Shown: positions 49,117 to 61,454 of the stretch, piece after piece
How the letters are laid out: every line of letters starts with the position of its first letter
Position numbering within the stretch: position 1 is the stretch's first letter
NCBI RefSeq assembly: GCF_037038585.1
Contig: NC_092525.1
Location: 32,732,867-32,796,866, forward strand
DNA: 64,000 nucleotides
Source: Patagioenas fasciata
Taxonomy: Eukaryota; Chordata; Aves; Columbiformes; Columbidae
Reading direction: 5' to 3'
Made by a program: the position numbers and the translations under genes
The notes under the pieces: model-generated
The model's database searches: none
Told to the model about the DNA's origin: nothing
The model's input: the letters and a program-made list of their open reading frames with translations, nothing else

Positions 49117-52100
49117 CCTTTCCAGCTCTCACAATAACATGCATTTAATAGATTCCAACATGTTAACTGGCTCAATATTTTAATAGTATTTGTTTTATTT
49201 CTCCATCAAGCAGCAATTTCAACCATTAAGGTAGAATTAGTTGCCTTATAGTTTATGAGTAGCATTTAAGTAGAGGTGTCTGTTTTTCATGGGATAATTT
49301 TCTTCTAAGTGCACACTGGTAATATACTCTAATGCTCAGCTTTCCTCCTTTTGCATATTGCATATGCTAAACAAGTTCTTTCAGCAATAGAAGAATAACC
49401 CACCACTTAGCACTGCAGTCCAAAAGACTGTGTGTAACAGGGTCATAAGGAAACACTTCTTTAAGGCTGTGGCCCCCCCGTTTTCTTGAAAAATAGAATG
49501 CTTGTATTTGATTAAAGGTATATGAAATGAACCACATAGCACTAAAAACTATTTTTTACAGTCACAGCTACTAAATAGATATTCTGCCCACTACAGCGGG
49601 TAGGCAGTCAGACAAATTAGTTTGAAGCCTCATCCTTCAATCCATGTTAGTAACATATCGATTCATAAGATGGGAGGTATCAGCATTCTGTGCATGGGAA
49701 ATAGCCAGATCTTGACAGCTGCTGGAATTTTTTTTTCTTCCACACTACCAACACGTCTGAAGATTTTCACTGCAAAGGAATATAATGCCCAAAGAATGGC
49801 AAGACTTCAGAAGAGCTGGCACCACTTCTCAGTGGCTACACTCATACAGCTTTAAGAGACCTCACTTTTGGAAGATGCTTAGGATTCACCTCTTTAAAAA
49901 TAGTCTCCTTTCAAGTTTCTGAAATGACAAACTACACACAGAGATGCATGGTGCCAAGGCACATTTTTCAAACTGCTGCTCTGACTCCATTGGTTTTATC
50001 CTCATAACTACATCTAAAAAAGCCTGAAGTGGTGGGGGAAAAAAAAAAAAAAAGCTGGGAGAAAACAAGAAAAGATCATATTTAAGCAAATGCAAAATTT
50101 AAGTCTTGGTTCTGATTATTTTATGCAGAATATAAATCCTTAACACATAAAATTATCTTACAGGTTTTTTCAAAATCAGGGTTTTATACCATGCAAGTAG
50201 ATGTTAAAGGTGCTGTGCAGAAATGCTGCACTGAGAGCAGCTGCTCATTCATAACCTGCATGGGCCACTCAGTCCTTAGACATTTGACGTGACTTGGTTG
50301 AGGGGGTTTTTCACGGGAGCGTGCAGGAACACAGCTGCATGACTGGAATTGAAGCCAGTAGCATAGAAAGATAAAAGATAGACCAAAATACTACCCAAAT
50401 ACAGAACATTCCAATTATCCATTTTATGTTTCTATAAGAGTGCAAAGCAAGCGCAGTAATCACTTTCAATTTTGACAAAAGATTGCATTTGCCTTCCTCT
50501 CATCCTACATTCTAGGGAACACGACAGTTTTCAGTAGCACTCCATCCCCAAAATGACAGTTTGCTCACTCTCCTGTGAACGTGTATATGACCAGGATTCA
50601 GGGGACAAAGCTGGCTAGATCATTAGCTCTGCTTGGTAAAGCCCAGTCTGGCAGAGAGAGCAAGGAAAACACTGATCCATTGCTCCCCAAACACCCACTA
50701 ACAGGAATCTATACACCACACTGTAGACTTAACCAGACTTAATTATGGCATATGAAGATTAATGAACTCCATAATTTGTGTAATGTGGAAAGTACTAGCA
50801 TCCTGCACAATGAAGCAAATCTGCATAAAGAGGGCTTTGCTCTTGCAGAAAGACCCTCAGTGCTATGGGATGGGATGGAACTAGCCCTGGCCGCATCTTA
50901 CCCAACTCAGCAGCTAAGTCCAACTTGAGCAACACAATATGCAAAGCAACTAATCCCTAGTGCCAGTTCGTGTGATTTTATTCCATATTACATTAGTTTT
51001 AGATAATTTCTAGCCTGTGGTTCTCTGTCAAAACGTAGGGGTCTTATGGAGACTGTATCAGTGCTGAAACAAGGGCTGTGCTGGAAATGATTCTGCCCAG
51101 CTTGTGAGGTAGCTCATTGAAACCTGCCTCCAGCAACCTACAGCCCCACAGTGCTCACGCTGCTGCCTGGGCTGCGTCACTCAGGTCTGTTGTGCCCCCT
51201 GCCCGGCCATGCATGGATCTGCCACTGCTCGTGGAACCTGGTGTCACCAGTCTGACAGCGGGGCCCTGGGCAGCACCGCACACCCAGCTCTGACAGCCAC
51301 CCTCCTCCTGGAGCTTGCAGAGCTGCAGAGCGAGCTGGGGAGGAGCAAGGGCTCCTCAGTCCTCCGTTCTCCCTGCACAGTTCCTATCTGACTAGCACAG
51401 AAGTTAAAAACCCAGTTTGTTCTGGGCTTCTGTGCTAGGTAGACACCTGAGGATTACATTGTCTCCTTGTCCACATAGACTTCACTGGAGTTGGGAGAGA
51501 TTTTTCCTTCCTAAGTACACCAGTTAGAAGTTATGCCACTGCTCACAGAACACTAATTAGAGTTCACAGAGGAAGTTCCTACCACACAACCAAGCGTTCA
51601 GCTGCTTTGCATGTTTGGAAGGAGCACATCACAACAGCGCTGGATGTACTTTAACCCAGCTTAAGTTCTCATCAGCAGCCACAAAGTAGATTAATTTTTT
51701 TAAACACTTTGTTGAGAAGAGTGTCAAATGAAACATTTCTCCACCTGCACAAAGACAACCCCCATCCTGACAGCTCCACAGCACAACTCAGATGGGGCTA
51801 AGAACTGTCTTCTTCCAAGACCTACTGTGCATCTGAACTGCACATCCCAGGTCTTTCAAGTCTCATGTCTACACAAGACTCCTTAACTAATCTGTTTATC
51901 CCTGTAAACACTGGAGATAAAACTTCCTAATCCAAGTGAATCTGACAAACAAGAGGTCAAATCAGGGGTTAAACTATCTCCCAAATATTTGGGTCAGAGA
52001 TCAAATATATCAAAAATTACTTTCTGCATACCATTGCCAAAGTTTGTTTTGTTTGTAAGAAAAAAAAATCCATTATGCCATTAGCCAGTCAAAAGTCTTG

Positions 52101-52589
52101 ATCACACCTCTTCACATGTGGTGGATTTTCAGTAATGTTACATGTAGGCATGTGCTTTGTACAATTCATCACTGACATTACGCTTCCACATCTGCTCAGC
52201 TGCTGTTGCCTACTCTTCACAATGGAAACCCACGACACACTTTACAACTGGCAGCATTCTGGCAGGCACTGCCCACACTCGGCACCATTTGGAGCAGAGC
52301 TCCTCTCATCCATCAGGGTCACACACTTTTCTTCACCTTAATTTACACATGCATATGGACCAACTCCATTCAGACCTGACTTTAGGTTGCACAGCTGACA
52401 TGTATTGGTAAATATGTACGCATGTGCATGTTTGCAATACACATCTATTTAAGTAATATAAAAAATCCTGTATAAAGTCTTTATCTCCTGCAAAAGGACA
52501 TCTAAATAATACCCACGCAAATATCTATTTAAGTAAATATTGAGATACCAAAATCATCATGATAAAATAGCTACACCAAACAAAGTACC

Positions 52590-52650
52590 CAATCCTATTT
52601 GCCCTCCAAATCGTGAGAAAAGTCCCCTTGATTTCAGTAGAAGCAGCTCT
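52590..52650. repeat. Possible decayed ancient palindromic repeat
   Basis: AATCCTATTTGCCC followed by AAGTCCCCTTGATTTCAG and AGAAGCAG resembles the CCCATTGACTTCAGTGGGAGCA-type core of a widespread sauropsid repeat. Roughly four fifths of the positions over about 28 bases agree with the phrase as I remember it, but the outer arms are gone. Confidence 0.35.
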
Positions 52651-55600
52651 GACATCTAAACAGCCACTGTCCCTCATTGTCCTGTTAATATTTTGCAATT
52701 AAAAAAAAGTAAAATATTATGAAAAGGCCAATCCTATTACAGGCTCTTCTCAGCTTTGCTTACTGCTCCCCATTGTTTCCCAAGACTGTCATGAAAATAG
52801 AAGCTTTTAAAGCCAGTAGCCATATGTCAATTGTTGTCCTACTTTTACCACAGGCAAATACAGATTTCTTTGAAAATTTACTTAAAAAATGCTCCCAGGT
52901 TAAGACCTTGCATACCAAGTTTCAGCCCAGGGAGAATTTTTATGGCCGAGTTCTAAACCCTTGAAAATAGGAAACTAATACTGCAAGGATTTAAAATAAT
53001 AGAAAATGTTTCACATAATATAAATCTATAAGCAGAGTATTATATTTAAGTCTTAATATCTACATAGTTGGATTATCTTATATCTTGACAATCACACTAA
53101 GTAATCTTGCCTCCTTTCCCCTTCCTTTGATTCAGTGTTTCATTCTTATGCATTAACAATGCTCTGGGCCATAAAATACTGTATTAATATTAGTTTGTCA
53201 CAGTAGACTAAATTTAGAACAACTCATTAATATGGGAGAGTAAAAGGCATTCTGCCAGGAGTGCGAGTGACTCTATAAGCTCTTAAGGCTATAAGTTATG
53301 CAGATATGCCACTTGAACTAGAGAGCTAGCAATTCTTTTCGTTAGTAATAAGAGATTATTTTAGTTGAAGCCGATTCTATTTCTAATTAAGAAATGTGGG
53401 AAAAGACAATTTTACCATTGGATGCATCTCTGATGTGTAGCCGGAATAAGCCATACACCATCTTTCTCTGCTTTCTGGTTGGACAGGATTAGCGGCACAT
53501 GCACAGAATGGATTTTCCCCTGCAGTATAAAGGAAAAAACAACTTCGCCGTAGTATTTCATTTGGTACAATCATAATCTGTGTATCCAGAAGAAAGCCCA
53601 GCAATCAAAGCTATTTCAAAATAAATCTCAATGTTTAGAATTGCCCCAGTGAAGAAAGTTTTCATTTTTCACAAATACAGTGTTTCATTCATATAGTTTC
53701 ATGCCAGTAATGCCTTCTCAAAGGTTGTCAAATATTAATTTTTTTAAATTTAGTCCCTTGCTATGCTACAAATATTCATGTTTAACACCAAGTAGCAGTT
53801 CAGGGGCTGACAACAGTATGTACCTTTTGAATGATGCATAGAAAGCAGCAGTTAGCACAAAGACAAAGCCACCAGATTGGTCTCAGGGAAACCCAGTGTC
53901 TGAATTTTTCATGATTCCTCTAGCACTTAAAGAATAAGAAACTGGCTACTACTGTTGGGAGATCAGCATTCTGAAGGTCAGAGCCCAAAAACATGCAAGT
54001 GAATCAGGTTTTGCCTGGGGAAAGTGAAAAGGGATTTAAGCTGCTTAAGAGAATTACAAAGATTTTTTTAATGTATTTTACAAACACTGTAGTCACTAAA
54101 CAATAGCTATAAAAATGAGGAGAGAATCATATCCACCTGCTATTCATTGCTTATAAGTCTCAAAAGACAGAGAAAAGACCCTTTCTTTATGTCTGAAGGC
54201 TTAAACTTCCAGGGATCATTCTTTTTCTTATAGACTTCCCATTACCCTTCTTTTGCCTTTTAAGAACTGCAACTACTTCAAAAGAAAATTGATAAATGCG
54301 AAGTGTAAAATAAGTCAAATAATTTCTCTATGCTTACAAAAAATGCAACTGCAGAAAAGTGATGTCTTAATTACTCCACAGTCCAGTGGCTTATGTACGT
54401 GTTTACTTTCCATAGCAGAGAAACTTTAATTGAGGTCATAATTATTTCTAGAAAGTATAAATTCATTCCAGGGGGAAAAAAAAAAAATAACAGAAACTGC
54501 TTAGAAAAACATTACACTGTTTAAGGAACTGATGGCTTCACCTGTCATCATCTAGTTAAGCTCTTAATGAGTTATTTTCTATTCTTGGTCACATCTGATT
54601 TTTTTTTAATATAAGTCCCTTTGAACAGCTGGGAGTTACAGCATCCTTTGATCATGGTATTCTGAATTTTCAGTCAAAACGAGGACATTTTTGTCCTTAC
54701 TTGGGCTATTTTTACAAGTGTATTTCTTCAAGTATGTTTTTGGGCATTACTTTGCAGGCATACAAGGAAGCTGAACAATTAATGTATACATTTTTACATA
54801 AATGTTTATAAATTTAGTAAAGGGAGAAAGCTTTGCCACAAGAAACCTCAGCTCTTTTGAAGGCAGTTTTCTAATGATGACCCTTGGCATGCTAGCCCAC
54901 ATGGGATTCCTCTGAGAAGAGTCTGATGAAAATTAGTCTATTCTCATTTCAAACAGAATTTTGCTGAAGTCCTGATCAGAGCATCAGCATGGAGTCCAGG
55001 GAGACAACACACGCTACTTGATTCACTCCGCAGCCTCCCTCTCCTGGTAATTGTTGCAGGAACGCACAGTGACAAGACTATAGGATGTGAGGGGTCTGGA
55101 TGTACTCAGGCTGTTACTCTCTGTTTAAAGATTTAAACCATCAGGGTATGATAAGGCTTTTTGATGTTCATTGAACATGGAGCTTGGGTACAGAAGAAGG
55201 GGAAAGGGCTTCACCGGAAGGCAATCATCTTTCAGAGCCACAGTAAGACAGAGAGAGGTGGGAAAATCTCAGTCTCAGCATAGACATGGAACAAAGGGAG
55301 ATGAAAGGGCTCGGGTGAAGACGGGGCCAGATCTGGCTGTGAGGCAGAACTTGCACTAAAAGATAGTTCGATGCCTTAAAAAGCAGAAAAAACATTTAGT
55401 GTTCCTGCTCCATTAACATACACTTTTGGCTAAAATCTAACTATTCTGCACATTTTTTTACAGTTTATGTTGACACTAGGTTTAAACAATGCCTCTGGCT
55501 TGTTTTGAAATTAATTAATGAATGTACTTTGTCAGATGAACATCATTTCCTAATTATACAGAAAAGTATTAAATGATGATCTGTTTTAAAGAGTGGATAC

Positions 55601-55822
55601 AATCTTTTCTTTCCTAAGGGACAAACCAGCTGGTGCCATACATTGCCATATTGTGTGTGATGTTGGGGGAAGAAAGCGGGGACACAGAAATTTTCCTTGT
55701 CTCGACAAAGCAAGACCTATAGCTAGGTGCCTCAAACATGGAGAGATGTTACCGTCACCAGGTAAGGCCGATACGCCACCATTTCGTCACCCAGAAGCGA
55801 ACGACTATTTCCAAGGATAATA

Positions 55823-55916
55823 AAGGGCATAATCCTGCACCATGTGATGAGCACTTTTGACTCTCATTAGCTTTAAAAGCAGATGAGAGGAATCAGTGGG
55901 TCACAGGATCAGGGTC
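55823..55916. repeat. Ancient palindromic interspersed repeat, decayed copy
   Basis: The ends mirror each other: ATCCTG (55832-55837) pairs with CAGGAT (55904-55909). In the middle CTCTCAT (55861-55867) pairs exactly with ATGAGAG (55883-55889) across a 15-base loop. The phrases ATCCTGCA, TGAGCAC and CAGGATCAGGG are typical of a sauropsid repeat whose consensus is an almost perfect hairpin. It is probably a MITE-like DNA transposon relic, and is the clearest of the copies in this window. Confidence 0.6.
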
Positions 55917-56217
55917 TAAAATGAAAGAGAGATTTGAAGGAGTCGTCCACACAATTTCATACACCAGGAGGAGGAGAAAAACAGTTTGATCTGAGTATCA
56001 CTCCTACGCTCTGGGAGTTTCACAGCACCTCCACCGTACAGCACTGTAATTTTGTAGGTCCAATAGGCATTTGCCAGCATTAGCTGCTCTGAAATAAGAG
56101 AGAAGGTAAAGGATTCACACAGAAAGCTGAGTGTTAAGCTGATCAAAGTTAGAGTTACAGGGATTTATATGCACCTTTCTAGCTAAGAAACACTGTCTGC
56201 TTTTTTATACTAATCTC

Positions 56218-56280
56218 AGTGGGCCAAATTTATCCTGATGCAACTCAAAGCCTATCAGAAGAATTACTGCAGAGAAACTG
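56218..56280. repeat. Ancient palindromic repeat, partial copy
   Basis: GTGGGCCAAATTTATCCTGATG followed by CAACTCAAAG and later GAATTACTGCAGAG matches the outer arm and inner GTAACTCCA-type arm of the repeat described at 4923. It is about 300 bp from the copy at 55823, so the two may be neighbouring insertions. Confidence 0.45.
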
Positions 56281-56694
56281 GACCCAGTCTCCCTGTGATG
56301 TTATTTATAATCTGTATGTTTTGCTCTATAATAGCACATATAGTTAGAAGGTTGCCTGACTGCACTTGCTTACAAGGGTGCAGAAGTCTACTGACATCAG
56401 CAAAGTTAATTCTGAGTTTAATGAAGGAGATTTCACATCAAAGTAGTAACAAGGGCTATTCCTAAAAATCATTCCTATATATCCACTGATGTTCTCAACT
56501 TGGCATTAAAAGCTGTATTACTACTCACATTAGGCTGTGCATTGTCCCTCAAATCTGAAGTTTGACACGCTTTTTCGAAGAGATAAAAGCCTTATAAGCA
56601 TCTGTTGTGAAACAACTCAGTCCTGCAGTCTGTGTTGTGAAAGTGCTCAGCATGTACATTTGGTACCCAAGGTTGTCTTTCAAATCCAAGGATG

Positions 56695-56699
56695 ACATT
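56695..56699. repeat. Target-site duplication, left copy
   Basis: ACATT directly precedes the LTR terminus TG at 56700 and is repeated exactly after the other terminus at 57358-57362. Confidence 0.8.
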
Positions 56700-57357
56700 T
56701 GTCGAGGGTTAAGATTGTGAGGTGACAATCAAACCCTGGCAGATGTATTGTTAACCTCCTCTCCCACCCACTTCCCCCTTTTGCCTCTCCCTCTCCCCTC
56801 TTCCCACTCAGGACAGGCAATCGGGATGAAAAGAAGGACAGAGAGAAGAGAGTTGGAAAAATTAAAGATGTTTTACTAATGATACTAATAAGAATAGAGA
56901 AAATAATACAAAATATACAAAACCAATCTTGTAAGTCTCAGCAACTGCAGAGTCAGGACCCAAAGTCCTGGATTAGACTCTGCAGCCAACCGGAGCTGGA
57001 TTCAGTCTCTCACTAGGCCTCAGTTCAGAGGGACGACCAGCAAGGTCCTCTCCTAATGTCGGCCATAAGCAGAAGGGAAAAAGAGAAAAGGGACAAGATC
57101 CTCATGATCTCCCACTTTTATATGAAGTATTCACGTGAATGGAATGTTATACACAGTTGGTCAGTTTCTTGGCCACCGGTTTCTAATTGCCCCTGTCGAG
57201 AGATGTCCATCCGTGCTTATCAATAAGTTTGCATTCCATTGCTATGTTCACCAAAACATGTGTCTGGTTCTCCAGGAAAATGCAGCTAATATGAAGGCTT
57301 TAGCTGACAGGCAAAATTCACTAAAAGAGAAACTTGGTTTTTAACAAACCCAGGACA
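56700..57357 (-). mobile_element. Solo LTR of an avian ERVL-like endogenous retrovirus, minus strand
   Basis: The element spans 658 bp, begins TGTCGAGG and ends CCAGGACA on the plus strand, giving near-complementary 8-base termini with the retroviral TG...CA ends. It is flanked by an exact 5-bp direct repeat ACATT (56695-56699 and 57358-57362), the target-site duplication size typical of ERVL. On the minus strand a TATA box TATAAAAG (57122-57115) lies about 235 bp from the LTR start. The wording around it (GGCCAAGAAACTGACCAA, then ATTCCATTCACGTGAATAC) resembles U3 regions of bird ERVL LTRs. The R/U5 side is polypyrimidine-rich on the plus strand at 56756-56813. No internal retroviral sequence is next to it, so it arose by recombination between two LTRs of one provirus. 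The matching duplication and intact ends suggest an insertion younger than the LTR at 29300. Confidence 0.85.
57115..57140 (-). promoter_or_regulatory. LTR core promoter: TATA box with palindromic E-box
   Basis: On the minus strand a TATAAAAG box (57122-57115) is preceded, seven bases upstream, by the perfect 12-bp palindrome ATTCACGTGAAT (57129-57140) with a CACGTG core. The box and the E-box look intact, so the LTR might still drive minus-strand transcription; activity is inference. Such transcripts would run toward lower coordinates, into the 56.7 kb flank. Confidence 0.55.
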
Positions 57358-57362
57358 ACATT
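57358..57362. repeat. Target-site duplication, right copy
   Basis: ACATT directly follows the LTR terminus CA at 57357, matching the left copy. Confidence 0.8.
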
Positions 57363-58042
57363 TTGAGAAGCATTCAGGAAACTTAAGTGTGTAAGTCCTA
57401 CTGGAAGTCAACGAGACAAGTCTTCTATATCAGTTAGGTTTTCTGAACACTGGATCCTATTGCATTTCAGCAAGAGTTGGCTGCCCCCCAGCTAAGGCTT
57501 TGAAAAAAAATCTAGCCAACAAAATAACACTACCACAAATTGACACAAACAACAGACACAAGCTGTGTAAATGGAGTCTTTCTGTGATCACCCTACTTAA
57601 AAAATGGGAAGATTTCTAAAAAGTGATTCCTCTCTGTCCAGGATCCTCTCCAGACTTCATATGAGGAAAGGGACACTGCAGTTAATGCAGACATGCCCCA
57701 TGTCACAGCCCAGAAAAGGCCCACTTTACTGGCCACTGTCTTGGCCAACATCCACTCAGAAAGGAATGGGACTTTTTTTGGTGCCATTATCCAGAGAGGC
57801 ATATGTCCTAACTTGTCCATCATCTTCTATGATTATTTGTTACGAAAATTTTGCTTCATTCGGAGAAAGAAAGGAAGTAGATTCATCACCTGTCATTATT
57901 CTGAACAGCGCAACTTGAACAGTAAAACTAAGTACCTTCCAGGAAGCTACAGAGAAGACCAGAAGATGCTGCCACGCCATCCAAGTCTCCGTGGGCATAT
58001 TTGATGTGGTGTTTAGTTGCAGGAAACAGAAGCTGAAGAACA

Positions 58043-58068
58043 GTTTGTTTGTTTGTTTGTTTGTTTTT
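58043..58068. repeat. (GTTT)6 microsatellite
   Basis: Six tandem GTTT units end in a T run. It is the longest clean tetranucleotide repeat in the window. Confidence 0.92.
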
Positions 58069-61000
58069 AAAAAACGTATTCCCTTTCTTTCATTTCCTTT
58101 AGTTGCTGCCATACAACATATTCATCTGCAGCCATCAAAGAAATCGTGCATGGAACAGTAGCTCACCCAACCTCCTGTGACTTCAGTCAACACTTCAGAA
58201 GCTGGGATCCAAAATACAGTCCCAGATCATGGATGTTCTAGTTTTTCCATACAGTGCCCATTCCTCAGACAAGGTAAAAATGCAAGTTTGTAAGAACTGA
58301 CAACCAACAGCTCTGAAAAGGGCCAAAGATTGCATGATGCATTGCAGTAACCACAGGTACAAAATTTATAGAACAAAAAAAGCCACAGTGGGGATGAGAA
58401 CTTCAGCCCGTGGCTGCAGGAAGCAAGTTCTGGAAACACAAATTTAACCTGATTTCTTCTGACACAGTCAATTGTGGAATAAGTGCTATAATAGACAGAC
58501 ACTGTAACAAGAACAAAAATTGCACCAGTTGCTTTCATGTTATTATACTTCCGGGTGCTCTCACAAAAACTTTCCCCAGAAAATCAATAAAGCAGATTGT
58601 GCCCTGCAGTCACCCATTACAGAATTAAATCCATATGCCAACACAAAACAATGAAGAAAACAAAACTAACAAGGGATCCATTTGGCTTTGTTTGACTTTG
58701 CCTGCCAGAGAATGAGAATGCAAGGCTGGGTGTAATTTAATGCAAACCTTGGCCTATCCTGGTCATGCATATGACTGACCCTCAGGGCAAGACCATCAAT
58801 TTTCTATTAAAGATCAGAGAGTTGACATATCAAAGTCAACATCGAGCTGAATAACTGCAGTAACTTGATAATAATTCTTTTGTGGATTTCAGAGTGGCTT
58901 TTCGGTAAAGTATCAGAAAGGTAGCAGTTTTCAATCCTGACCCAACAAGATCTGAATATGAAATAAAGGATTTGAGCTTGATCTCCCCATGATGTGAGGA
59001 TGAATGTTCTGGTAAATGTTAACTTAGTGCTCTGAATAGCTCAGTAATAGATGGGTTTAGGCGGTAATAGGTTTAAAATGTCAACTTATTGAATAATAAT
59101 TTCATGTTGTACAAATAGTACGTGTACAAAGGGATTCGTTTTGCAAATTTTGAAATAAATGAATGGATTTGTGATGTCCTTCACTGTTCTGGTCAGAATG
59201 TTATACAAGAACAGAAATTAGTTTTGCTTCAATAATATCCCTCATTGTTTCCCTGCATTATTCTGAGTATGTGTCGTAACTCACGAGTCTTGTTTACTTC
59301 TTACCCTTAAGTAGGGTGATGTAAGTTTTGGCCCCCATGACAAGAATGGTAATTATTCATTGTGTAAATAAATAATAAGATAGAAAAAAATAGACCTTAA
59401 CAGATTTTTCTTACAAGTCTGCCACGCAAACTAAGAAGGACAATGTTAAAGCATCATTCCATCACTTACATCCAAACAATTCCTACCAAACTCTTACTGA
59501 AGCAATATCCAACATGGCCATCAGGTTCTGTAGCAATGACAATCCAAAGCATCCAAGCTGCTCCCTTTTTCACCTCATGATATTTCAGCCATTGCCTCCT
59601 GTGGAGTACTGCAAGCATACTCGGGAAGATGATGCCAAGCAAATGACCATATGGCATTTTGGAATACAAAAGCATTCCGGGAGCCTTTTTATTTTTTAAT
59701 TATATTTTTATTTACTTATTCACAGCGTGCTTCCACCCAAATCTTGCACTGAACTGCTATCTACGTACACTTTCACACTTACTTAAGCTAAAATGAGAAT
59801 CACTTATGTAAGTTTTAATCCACTACGCTTAAACTGCTATTGAACTACCTGCAACTGAATCCTACAAGTTTCATTTTTCTAACTGACCCTGAAACCATTA
59901 GTTCATCTTTAACTTATTAATCAAGAACCAAATATATAAACTGAGACAAAACAGTTCAGAAAGTCATTCTTTATGAACCAGGAAGAGATGTGATAATGAG
60001 GAGGATTAGCTAAGCTTAGTTATTCCTTTTACTTCCTCTTGAGGAGTGCCAATAGCTGCATGGCTCATTCCCCAGCAAAAACTCACACCTCACACAGCTC
60101 GAAGCCTGGTCTTCCAGACTGGCTGGAGGACTGGTGGTTGCACCTGCTGTACTCAATTAGTCCATGGTCTATTTTGCACAAATAGCTTCATGTATTCAGA
60201 TTAATTTAAATCTCCCAAAAAAGCATGGGACTTCATGTCATTGGGCAAATAACCCTGTATGAATTTCAGATCGTGACTTCAGACAGTCAAGCAATTAGGG
60301 CACACTTCAGTTAGGCATGATGCTGTTCTTTGCTTCTTGACCCCAAGCTGTTGAGTTTTATGTTTCAGCCCAGAAAAAGCTGCTGTCATGGGCAAAGTGA
60401 TTCTACCTAAATTGTCCTATGCTGAGAGAAAGAACCAAGAGCCTAAATTCCTGAGGAGATGTGTCTCAACCACTCCCCTGTGGAAACGGCAGCTTGAAAG
60501 GCAGATCCTGCTCAGAGACAAGGGTCGGGAGCATCCAGCCATTTCTATGGGAACCAGCTGCAATATCATAAAACAGAGAGTGATGATTTCTGTACAAGAT
60601 CAGGTACAAAGAGGAGGGGAGAGGCTGTGCTGTGGAAAGGCATTCTTCACTCTCATACAAATATCTTAGAGAACAATATAGGGATTACAGGAAATCACAA
60701 GCCAAGTAAACTGCTTTTTGGATAAGTATTTTCCGCTTACAAGGCTGCCCCAAGGCAAAAGTTGCTCTTTAAACAGAATTTTATTTTAAGGGCAAATTTA
60801 CAATTATAATTAGCTGCAATGAGCCGCCAAACCCAGAGGGAGGGCTGCGTTCAGGTCCTAAGCACAGTTCCTGGTGGCCTGGCAGCATGTTGCAGAGCCC
60901 CCGCCTTGTACCCTGCCCCCAGGAACACCCTCCAGACAGCTGTGGGTCGTACTGACAGGGGAACGCCCGTGCTCCTGAAAGGAACAGGGAGGGGAGCTGG

Positions 61001-61204
61001 GGACACTGGTCAGAAACAAGTACATAAATAAAGCATTTTGAGGCTGATGACAGGGCTGACTAAGATTTCAAAGAAACCAACAGCACAGAGTAACCTGAAA
61101 AGTTACCAGGATGAACCCCCAACTCTTGCTTCAGCTTTGCCTGAAGTCTTCCAAATTCAATTCATACGTATAGCACTTCAAACTGGCAGAAAAGAAGGGG
61201 AGGG

Positions 61205-61265
61205 AAAAAAAAAAAAAAAACACACAAACAAAACACAACCGAAAACCCAAACAACAAAATAAAAT
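61205..61265. repeat. A-rich tract with CACAAA units
   Basis: A run of 16 A is followed by CACACAAAC, CAAAACACAACC and similar units. It may be the A-rich remnant of a retroposed sequence, but no body is identified. Confidence 0.88.
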
Positions 61266-61437
61266 AGAGCAACCCTGATAGTCTCGCGGAGGGGTCACTT
61301 CTGAGAAGACAATATAATTTTAGCCTAAGGTGTATCAAGCTATACCTTAAGTTATGAGTTTGCAGAGAACAACAAGATGACATGGGAGACCAATAAGTAC
61401 CTTCAGCATGAACTAAAGAGTGGAAAGAAGCTTGAAT

Positions 61438-61454
61438 TAGTGCCACTGGCACTA
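61438..61454. repeat. 17-bp perfect inverted repeat
   Basis: TAGTGCCA and TGGCACTA flank a single C. The dyad is exact. No known binding site was recognised with confidence. Confidence 0.5.

Larger units (their letters stand above)
41961..55822. other. Gene-free stretch
   Basis: No supported gene. Frames reach 182 codons (47373-47921), overlapping two others on the same strand, with no domain I can recognise. Notable small items are listed separately: the palindrome at 42630, A-rich tracts at 44662, 47966 and 49051, the CTCF-like site at 48382 and a repeat remnant at 52590. A GC-rich patch at 51110-51390 has an open frame of 60 codons without recognisable features. Confidence 0.6.
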
